Assembly (NCBI RefSeq): GCF_022664455.2
Contig: NZ_JAKRKC020000001.1
Span: 3,787,001-3,851,000 of the forward strand
Source: Actinomadura luzonensis
Lineage (GTDB): Bacteria > Actinomycetota > Actinomycetes > Streptosporangiales > Streptosporangiaceae
Direction: 5' to 3'
DNA length: 64,000 bases
The notes under the pieces are model-generated. The model saw only the letters and a list, made by a program, of their open reading frames with translations, made no database searches and had not been told where the DNA came from. The position numbers were made by a program, and so were the translations under genes. This document shows, piece after piece, positions 1 to 6,900 of this stretch (position 1 is its first letter; the number at the start of each line of letters is the position of its first letter).

Positions 1-734
1 CGGCCGGTGACGACGAGCGTCCCGCCGCGGTGGATCTCGTACGTCATCGTGAGCGAGGTGCGGCCCCGGCGGGCCGGGCGGGCGGTGATCGTCAGGCGGT
101 CGTCCAGGCGGGCCGGGGAGGCGTGGTCGCAGCCGCTGGACACCACCACCAGGTCGGTCCCCGTCCCGGCGCGCAGCCGGGCGTAGCCGCCGGCGTGCTC
201 GTCGAGCCAGCCGAGGAAGGCGTCCTCGAAGAACTCGTAGTAGCGGGCGGCGTGCACGATGCCCTGGGCGTCGCAGTGGCGCGGGCGGGGGCGCAGCCCG
301 GCGACATGGGCCGGGCCCCCGGCCGGCGCGGGCCAGAGGGCGTCGAAGGCGACGGGGTCGCAGGGCAGCACGTGGCAGGCGGCGATCCGGCCGTCGCGCA
401 CCCGGTGGAGGGCGGCGGCGGACCAGGTGACGTCCCGGCCGCCGAGCGTGGCGCGGCCGTCGGTGAGCGCGGCGATCCGGCCGTCGTCCCCGGCGAGGAC
501 CGCCCGGCAGGTGAGGCGGACGGTCCCGGCGGCCAGGTCGCGGTGGCGGGCGAGGTGGCGCAGCGCCGCGTCCAGGCCGTGGTGCTCCCCCGCGACGGCG
601 CTGCGGCCGGGGACACGCCACACGACGTCGCCGGTCAGCAGCTCGCGCAGCGGCCCGGGGCCGCCGCCCGCGTGGAAGCCGTCGAGCGCCGCGTACAGGC
701 GGGCCAGCAGGTCCCGCGCCTCCGCCAGGGACAT
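1..734 (-). CDS. SnoaL-like domain fused to hotdog thioesterase (partial)
   Basis: The frame starts at an ATG (MSLAEARDLL) and runs off the left window edge, so the C-terminus is missing. Residues about 1-125 read as a SnoaL/NTF2-like domain (GDVVWRVPGRS, then a second half with VTWSAAALHRVRDGRIA). From about residue 145 a 4-hydroxybenzoyl-CoA-thioesterase-type hotdog domain begins, with HCDAQGIVHAARYYEFFEDA; the Asp of CDAQGIVH matches the usual catalytic position. The start lies 10 bp after the stop of the MBL hydrolase, so the two are probably one operon. Inferred role: acyl-CoA thioester hydrolysis, with the SnoaL half binding a small ligand. The exact substrate cannot be read from the sequence. 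Confidence 0.8.
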   Translation of the reverse strand, partial: MSLAEARDLLARLYAALDGFHAGGGPGPLRELLTGDVVWRVPGRSAVAGEHHGLDAALRHLARHRDLAAGTVRLTCRAVLAGDDGRIAALTDGRATLGGRDVTWSAAALHRVRDGRIAACHVLPCDPVAFDALWPAPAGGPAHVAGLRPRPRHCDAQGIVHAARYYEFFEDAFLGWLDEHAGGYARLRAGTGTDLVVVSSGCDHASPARLDDRLTITARPARRGRTSLTMTYEIHRGGTLVVTG

Positions 735-744
735 GGGCTCCTCC

Positions 745-1575
745 TCAGCGCTGGTGGGGGGCGTACTCGACCGGGTCGTGGGCGCTGAAGACCTCGACGT
801 CGCCGCCGGCGGCGCGCAGCTCGGCGAGGCGGGCCAGGTTGGCCCGCCGGGCGGGGCCGTCGACCTGTACCAGGTTCCCGAACAGGCGCAGCCCCGGCGG
901 GCAGTGCGGCCGGACCGGGTCGATCTCGCCGCGGTGGAAGTAGGTGTCGCCGGCGTGCAGCAGCCAGCCCTCGCCGGTGTCGACCGCCACGCCGGAGTGG
1001 CCGCGGCTGTGCCCGGCGAGCGGCACCAGCGCGAGCTGCGGCGGCAGCCCGGCGAGCGGGCGCACCGCGGCGAAGCCGTGCCAGTCCTCGCCGGCCTCCC
1101 CGTACGTCGCCCAGGCCGGCCCGTGCGCCCACTGCGTGGGCCGGTAGCGGGCGCGGTCGCCGCGCGTGGCGCGCCGCTCGGCGGCCTCCAGCTCGCGCGC
1201 GTGCAGGTGGACGGTGGCGCGGGGGAAGTCGGCGAGGCCGCCGGCGTGGTCGGGGTCGAGGTGGGTGAGCACGATGTGGCGGACGTCGTCCGGACGGTGG
1301 CCGAGCCGGGCGAGCTGCCGCAGCGCGGTCTCCTCCGGGTCGAGGACGGGCCGCGAGAAGCGGAGCAGCCGCCTGCCCAGCGAGGCGGCGGGGTCGGCGA
1401 GGTCGCGGGTGCCGAACCCGGTGTCGATGAGCACCAGGCCCTGGTCGGTCTCGGCGAGCAGGGTGTGGCAGACGAGGGTCGCGGCGGCGAGCAGGCCGCC
1501 CGTGCCGTTGGTGAGCCGCTGGGAAGCGGGGTGCATGGTGCCGCAGTTGAGGTGGTGAACCGTCATAGCTCCCAT
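745..1575 (-). CDS. MBL-fold metallo-hydrolase
   Basis: About 276 residues. Zinc-ligand motifs of the metallo-beta-lactamase fold are visible: THLDPDHAGG (HxxxDH type), AGHSRGHSG and HAGDTYFH, with a C-terminal FSAHDPVEY. These fit lactonase or glyoxalase-II-like hydrolases that act on esters or thioesters. I chose the start at MGAMTVHHL; a second ATG three codons later (position 1566) is equally possible and neither has a well-spaced ribosome site. It is followed after 10 bp by the SnoaL-thioesterase fusion, so a joint role in acyl or lactone hydrolysis is plausible but inferred. The substrate is unknown. Confidence 0.85.
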   Translation of the reverse strand: MGAMTVHHLNCGTMHPASQRLTNGTGGLLAAATLVCHTLLAETDQGLVLIDTGFGTRDLADPAASLGRRLLRFSRPVLDPEETALRQLARLGHRPDDVRHIVLTHLDPDHAGGLADFPRATVHLHARELEAAERRATRGDRARYRPTQWAHGPAWATYGEAGEDWHGFAAVRPLAGLPPQLALVPLAGHSRGHSGVAVDTGEGWLLHAGDTYFHRGEIDPVRPHCPPGLRLFGNLVQVDGPARRANLARLAELRAAGGDVEVFSAHDPVEYAPHQR

Positions 1576-1739
1576 ACCCGCATCATGAGGGCATCCGGCG
1601 GCCGATGGGCCGGTCGTCCCGCGTTTTCCGCCATGCTCCGTCAGGTGACGACGGGCTCCACGCTCTCGCCCGCCGCGCTCTGACCGTCTGCGGCAGGGCG
1701 TTTTGCCGGTTCCTGACCGTCGTTCTGGCACCGTGGAGT

Positions 1740-1994
1740 ATGGCCATCATGGGGGAAGAACGCTGGCACACCGCCATCCGGGACCGCGCCGCGACGCTGG
1801 CTTTCCCGGAGTGGACACCGCGCGCCGAGGACCGGGCGCAGCTCCATACGGGGTTCATCGACGACGGGACGCCGTACACCGAGGTGTCGGTGTACCGGGA
1901 GCACGACGGCCGGCAGCGCATCCACTACCGCCGCTACATCGCCGAGGAACTGCACCACTTCTGGACGCGGCTGATGAACGAGACCGGCGGATAG
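1740..1994 (+). CDS. small hypothetical protein
   Basis: A charged protein of about 84 residues rich in Trp, His and Tyr (EERWHTAIRDRAATLAF near the N-terminus, IHYRRYIAEELHHFW near the end). I do not recognise a family. The reading frame extends upstream, but codon use becomes non-coding there, so the start is taken at MAIMGEERW; MGEERW at 1749 is an alternative with GGAG about 10 bases upstream. It is transcribed away from the MBL hydrolase and ends just before a strong hairpin, which supports it being a real transcription unit. Confidence 0.55.
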   Translation: MAIMGEERWHTAIRDRAATLAFPEWTPRAEDRAQLHTGFIDDGTPYTEVSVYREHDGRQRIHYRRYIAEELHHFWTRLMNETGG

Positions 1995-2009
1995 GCCCGG
2001 GCACGCGAA

Positions 2010-2042
2010 GGCGCCCTGCGGCCGGAAAAGCCGCAGGGCGCC
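2010..2042. terminator. hairpin terminator between convergent genes
   Basis: A perfect 13-bp stem, GGCGCCCTGCGGC paired with GCCGCAGGGCGCC, closes a 7-base CGGAAAA loop. It lies 15 bp after the stop of the plus-strand hypothetical gene and 17 bp after the stop of the minus-strand Lys-rich gene, so it can serve both directions. There is no U-tract, which is common in actinomycetes. Confidence 0.8.
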
Positions 2043-2059
2043 CGCTCACCGCGGCGGCG

Positions 2060-2215
2060 TCAGCTCTGCTCGCCCGGCACGTTCTTCCAGTCCTCGGCCT
2101 TGCCGGCGCCGGACTTGTTGTCCGGCGCGGCGGTCCGGCCCTGGGTCGTGCCCTTGGCCTTGCCCTTGTTCTTGTCCTTGCCGCCGCTCTTGCTCTTGCG
2201 CGCGTCCTGCGCCAT
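2060..2215 (-). CDS. 51-residue Lys/Gly-rich small protein
   Basis: A short gene (MAQDARKSKSGGKDK at the N-terminus, ending EDWKNVPGEQS). The first half is rich in Lys, Gly and Ser and looks disordered; the acidic-aromatic tail EDWKNVPG suggests a short binding motif. The ribosome site AGGAAAGGAA lies about 6 bases before the ATG and supports the start. The terminator beyond its stop supports expression. I do not recognise a family. Lys-rich small proteins of this kind can bind nucleic acids or respond to stress, but that is a guess. Confidence 0.6.
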   Translation of the reverse strand: MAQDARKSKSGGKDKNKGKAKGTTQGRTAAPDNKSGAGKAEDWKNVPGEQS

Positions 2216-2375
2216 CGTCGTTTCCTTTCCTCATGTCACGGGGAGCAGCGGTGATGCGACTCCCCGTACACGCGGATGCCCTGGCCCGGGACCGCTAGAC
2301 GGCCCGCCCGCCAAGATGCGACAAGTCGCCTTAAATAACGGGCAGGTCCGGCGCGTCGCGGTCCCGGCGGCCGGC

Positions 2376-2768
2376 TCAGTCGCTCAGCGCGAACTCGCCG
2401 AACAGCGCGGCGTACCCGCTGGGCAGCTCGCTGATGAGGTGGTTGAGCTCGCCGCCCGAGACCGCCTCGGCCAGAGTGGTGAGGACGGCGCTCGCGTCCC
2501 ACTCGGCGGTGCGGGGCCGCCCGCCGACGCGCTCGGCGACGCGGCGCAGGAACTCCTCGACGCCGAAGGTGCCTGCCACCCGCTCGGGGTCGGTGTCGAC
2601 GGCCGGCTGCAGGGGCCGGGCGAGCTGGGCGGCGAGGCCCGCGGCCTCCTGCGGCGTGATGCGCGACGACAACACCTCCAGCACGGCGGCCGTCACGTGG
2701 GCGGCCTCCTCGGCGGAGGCGTACTCGCCGCGGTCGCGTACGCGGGCCAGGAACTGCTCGTACTGCAT
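2376..2768 (-). CDS. DUF2267 family protein
   Basis: A protein of 130 residues opening with MQYEQFLARVRDRGEYASAEEA and carrying the helical pattern of DUF2267 (TAAVLEVLSSRITPQEAAGLAAQLARPL, then GVEEFLRRVAERVG and a C-terminal SELPSGYAALF). DUF2267 proteins are small, helical and cytoplasmic, and often sit near stress or heat-shock genes; their function is unknown. GGGGGAGAGACC directly before the ATG gives a good ribosome site. It sits 66 bp downstream of the STAS gene on the same strand, so it may share the message. Confidence 0.85.
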   Translation of the reverse strand: MQYEQFLARVRDRGEYASAEEAAHVTAAVLEVLSSRITPQEAAGLAAQLARPLQPAVDTDPERVAGTFGVEEFLRRVAERVGGRPRTAEWDASAVLTTLAEAVSGGELNHLISELPSGYAALFGEFALSD

Positions 2769-2834
2769 GGTCTCTCCCCCGGTCGATTCCTCCCCTCCGC
2801 CTACCGGCGGCGCGACCGGCTAAACCCGCGCCGC

Positions 2835-3239
2835 TCAGGCGGCGGGGCCGCCCGCGTGCCGGGACGTCCCGGCGGGCCCGGACTGCAGGACGCCGGCGGC
2901 GCCGGTGATGGCGAGCAGGCGGGCCAGCACGCCGTGCGCGCCGATCACGAGGAGGGAGCCGCCGCGCCGCCACGCCTCGCGTTGCCGGCCGAGCAGCGCG
3001 CTCAGGCCGGCGCAGTCGCAGAAGCGCAGGCCGGCGGCGTCGACCACGATCCGGGCGATCCCGCGCTCCAGCAGGGCGTCGCAGGCGGCGACCAGCCGCG
3101 GGCGGGTGAGGAGGTCGAGCTCGCCGGTCAGGCGTATCACGGCGTACCCGTCGCGTTCCTCGACCCGCACGGCCAGCCAGTCGGGCGCGGCGGCGGCGCC
3201 GGGCTGGTCCTGCTGGAACTCGTCGGTCGTCATCGCCAT
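2835..3239 (-). CDS. STAS-domain protein lacking the phospho-serine
   Basis: A protein of 134 residues with one STAS (anti-sigma antagonist) domain at about residues 20-115: LAVRVEERDGYAVIRLTGELD is the first strand-turn unit and IVVDAAGLRFCDCAGLSALL is the switch helix. In SpoIIAA/RsbV proteins this helix begins D-S-S/A-G and the first Ser is phosphorylated by the anti-sigma kinase. Here it reads D-C-A-G, so the serine is a cysteine and the protein should not be switched off by phosphorylation. The short Gly/Pro tail is probably disordered. GGAG about 9 bases upstream supports the ATG start. It could be a constitutive antagonist or one sensitive to thiol modification. Confidence 0.85.
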   Translation of the reverse strand: MAMTTDEFQQDQPGAAAAPDWLAVRVEERDGYAVIRLTGELDLLTRPRLVAACDALLERGIARIVVDAAGLRFCDCAGLSALLGRQREAWRRGGSLLVIGAHGVLARLLAITGAAGVLQSGPAGTSRHAGGPAA

Positions 3240-3357
3240 CGGGCGGCTCCTGTCACGGCGGATGGAGGAGGGGGCGGGCTGGGGGGCGGGCAGGAGGCGG
3301 GAAGTGCGGCGGGCCGCATGGTGGGCAGGGTCGTGGGCAGGATGGTGGGCAGGGTGG

Positions 3358-3717
3358 TCACGGCCCGTGCCCTTGCGGGGCGGGCCGGGCGTTCTGCTGG
3401 GCAGGGCCGGGCGGGTGGCCGTCGGCGAACAGGGAGAGCAGTCCTTCGATGCGGTGGTCGGCGTCGGCGGGATGCCGGAACGGGCGAGTGGGGTCGATGC
3501 TGTAGCGGGTGCGTCTGCCCACTCTGGTGCGGGTGATGTAGCCCGCTTGTTCCAGGTCGGTCACGATGTTCTGCGCGGCCCGCTCGGTGATGCCGATCGC
3601 CGCGGCGATGTCGCGCACCCGGGTGCCGGGGTCGCGGGCGATCTCCGTGAGAACTCGCGCGTGGTTGGTCAGGAACGTCCACGGTTTGTCCGCCGGGGAG
3701 GAACGCACCTGCGCCAC
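3358..3717 (-). CDS. winged-helix transcriptional regulator
   Basis: About 119 residues. After a short lead (SPADKPWTFLTNHARVL) comes a winged helix-turn-helix of ArsR/MarR type: LTEIARDPGTRVRDIAAAIG, then ITERAAQNIVTDLEQAGYI and the wing TRTRVGRRTRYSID. The C-terminal helix DHRIEGLLSLFA probably mediates dimerisation. The start is the GTG at 3717, because a textbook AAGGAGG stands 6 bases before it; in-frame starts further upstream lack one. A 17-bp imperfect palindrome in the AT-rich region upstream could be its own operator. It is divergent from the large hybrid kinase gene, so control of that gene is possible. Confidence 0.8.
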   Translation of the reverse strand: MAQVRSSPADKPWTFLTNHARVLTEIARDPGTRVRDIAAAIGITERAAQNIVTDLEQAGYITRTRVGRRTRYSIDPTRPFRHPADADHRIEGLLSLFADGHPPGPAQQNARPAPQGHGP

Positions 3718-3774
3718 GATCTTCCTCCTTGTGGTCACCGGTGAGGGTGCGAGCGTCCTGGCCGAAATACTATT

Positions 3775-3791
3775 ACGGAAAAGTTTTTCGT
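3775..3791. promoter_or_regulatory. candidate operator in divergent promoter region
   Basis: ACGGAAAAGTTTTTCGT is a 17-bp palindrome with one mismatched pair, in an island of A/T within a G/C-rich intergenic region of 262 bp. On the minus strand a plausible -10 (TAGTAT) with a TTCACG -35 sixteen bases upstream overlaps it. The site would place a repressor over the promoter of the winged-helix gene. Nothing else gene-like is seen in 3718-3979. Confidence 0.4.
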
Positions 3792-3979
3792 GAAAGCAGG
3801 CACGCGGGCAGAATGCCGTCACGGCCGCGGCAGGGTGGCGACAGGGTGGCGCGGCGGACAGGGAGCCGTCGTCGCCGGTCCGCCCGGACCCGGGCGCCCC
3901 TATGCTACGAAGGAGACCGCGTCCCCTGCCCGACCGGCGGCGAGACCGGGCCCTACAGTGGTGGAAGGGGTGCCGGGCC

Positions 3980-6900
3980 ATGGTGGACACCCCGCGCGCC
4001 GAGTGGTCCGAGGCGGTCTTCCCCGGCACGAGCGAGATGGCCGCCCGCATGCGGGCGCACCGGTGGGCCGATACGCCGATGGGCGATCCGTCCACCTGGC
4101 CGCAGAGCCTGCGCACGGCGCTGCGCATCTGCCTGACCTCCCGCTTCCCCATGATCGTCTGGTGGGGGCGCGAGCTGCGGTTCTTCTACAACGACGCCTA
4201 CCTGCCGCTGCTCGGCAGCAACCATCCCGCGCTGGGCAAGCGCGGCGACCACGTGTGGGGCGAGATCTGGCACATCATCGGGCCGATGCTGGAGTCGGTG
4301 CTGGCGACGGGCCGGGCGACCTGGTCGGAGGACCTGCTGCTGCCGCTCCACCGGCACGGCTACCTGGAGGAGACGTACTGGACGCACTCCTACAGCCCGC
4401 TGCACGACGACGACGGCGAGGTGGGCGGCGTGTTCACCGCGGTCAGCGACACCACGCAGCGGGTCGTCGGCGAGCGGCGCCTGGCGTTGCTGCGCGACCT
4501 CGGCTCGCAGGCGGGCAAGGCGCGCAGCGTCGCCGAGGCCTGTGAGCTGGTGGCGCGGGCGCTCGGCCGCGCCGCGCGGGACGTGCCGTTCGCCGCGATC
4601 TACCTGCGCAGGCCGGGGCGGACGGAGCCGTACGCGGCCGAGCCGTACCTGGCCGCGGCCACGCCCGCCGACGCCGACCCGGCCGCGCTCGTCGCCGACG
4701 GGGCGCACGGCTGGCCGATCACGCAGGTGCTGCGCGGCGGCGGGGCGAGCACGGTGAGCGACCTGGCGCGCCGGTTCCCGCCGCTGCCGGCCGGCGACTG
4801 GCGCACGCCGCCCGCGCAGGCCGTCGTGCTGCCGCTCGGCGGCGAGGCGGGCACCGGGGCGATCGGGGCGATCGTGCTGGCGGTGGGGGCCGGGCGGGCG
4901 CTCGACGACGGGTACCTCTCGTTCCTGTCCCTGGTGGCCAGGCAGACCGCCGACCTGGTCAACGCCGCGGTCGCGTACGAGGGCGCGGAGCGGCGGGCGG
5001 CCGAGCTGGCCGAGCTCGACCAGGCGCGGACCACGTTCTTCGCCAACATCAGCCACGAGTTCCGCACGCCGCTCGCCCTCATCACGGGGCCGCTGGAGGA
5101 GCTGCGGGCCCGCCTCGGCGACGGCGACGAGCGGACGCGGGAGGAGCTGGAGGTCGTCCACCGCAACGCGCTGCGGCTCGGCAAGCTGGTCGACACGCTG
5201 CTCGACTTCTCCAGGATCGAGGCCGGGCGGATGCAGGCCCGCTTCGAGCCGGTCGACCTGGCCGCCGTCACCGCCGAGCTGGCGGGCGCGTTCCGCTCGG
5301 CGATGGCGCGGGCGGGCCTCGCCCTCGAGGTCGACTGCCGGCCGCTGGCCGAGCCTGTGCACGTCGATCGGGGCATGTGGGAGAAGGTGCTGCTCAACCT
5401 GCTGAGCAACGCGCTGAAGTTCACCTTCGAGGGCTCGGTGACGGTCACGGTGCGGCAGGAGGGGCGGCACGCGGCCGTCCGGATCGCCGACACCGGGGTG
5501 GGGGTGGCCGAGCACGAGCTGCCGCGGCTGTTCGAACGGTTCCACCGCATCCACAACGCGCGGGCCCGGTCCGACGAGGGCAGCGGCATCGGGCTGGCGC
5601 TGGTGCGCGAGCTGGTCGGCCTGCACGGCGGGACGATCACGGCGGAGAGCCGGCCGGGTGAGGGCACGGCGTTCACCGTCCGGCTGCCGCTGGGGCCGCC
5701 GAGGGCGGAGACCGGGCCCGCCGCCGGCGGGGAGCGTCCGGCGGCGGCGGACGGGGCCGGGCCGTACCTGGAGGAGGCCCTGCGCTGGCTGCCGGGCGAG
5801 ACCGCCCCGGACGGGCGCGCCGGACCCGGCGGGCCCGGCGCGCTTGACATGCCCGAGGCGCTGCCCGTGCCGGACGCGCTGCGGGTGTCGGGGGCGCCGG
5901 CCAGGGTGCTGGTGGCCGACGACAACGCCGACATGCGCCGCTACCTCGCCCGCCTCCTGCGCGGCGCGGGCTACCGGGTGCGCACGGTCGCCGACGGGCA
6001 GGCCGCCCTGGAGTCGGTGCTGGCCGACCCGCCCGACCTGGTGATCAGCGACGTGATGATGCCCCGCCTCGACGGCCTGCGCCTGCTCGCGGCGCTGCGG
6101 GCCGACCCCCGGGTGGCCGGGGTGCCGGTGCTGCTGCTGTCGGCGCGGACCGGGCCGGAGGCCTCGGTCCAGGGGCTGGCGGCGGGCGCCGACGACTACC
6201 TGGTCAAGCCGTTCACGACGGCCGAGCTGCTGGCCCGGGCACGGGCGAACGTCGAGATGACGCGGCTGCGCGCCCATCACGCGCGCTGGCGCGAGGCGCT
6301 GCTGGACTCGTTGCGGGAGGCGTTCTTCGTCTGCGACCAGGACGGCACCGTCATCGAGACCAACCCCACCTTCGCCGGCCTGCTGGGCTACGGCGCGGAC
6401 GGGCTCCCCTACCCGCGCCCGCACCCCTGGTGGCCGGACGCCGACACCGACGCCGAGGCGCACGAGGCGGCGGCGCAGGCGTTCGCCCGTACGCTGCGCG
6501 AGGAGCGGGGCTCGTTCACCGCGCCGCTGACCAGCCGCGCGGGGCGGCGGCTCTGGGCCGAGGCCACGTTCCGGCGGCTGGACGATCCGCAGACCGGCCG
6601 CCGGGTGATCGTCGGGTCCTTCCGCGACGTGACCGCCGAGCACCTCGCCGTCCAGCGGGAGACGGCCACGGCGGCGCTCAGCGTGCGGCTGGCCGAGGCC
6701 GCCACCACGTCGGAGGCGCTGCGGGCGGTGCTGACGCAGCTCCGCGACCTGTGGCAGGCCCGGCACGCGGTGGCCGCCCTCTTCACCGAGACGGCCGGCG
6801 AGCCGGAGGTCATGACGGACGGCGACGCCCCCTCGGCCGGCGACGGCGTCCCGGGACTGGGCGGTGACGGCGTCCTGAGCCTGAGCGGTGACGGCGTCCC

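Noticed and set aside
1641..1958. Open frames antisense to the small hypothetical gene at 1740.
   Set aside because: They overlap the better plus-strand frame, which ends at a strong terminator; no ribosome site supports the antisense frames.
3301..3357. Repeated GTGGGCAGG-like units beyond the winged-helix stop.
   Set aside because: Imperfect and short; no hairpin or gene is formed, so it is treated as simple-sequence drift.
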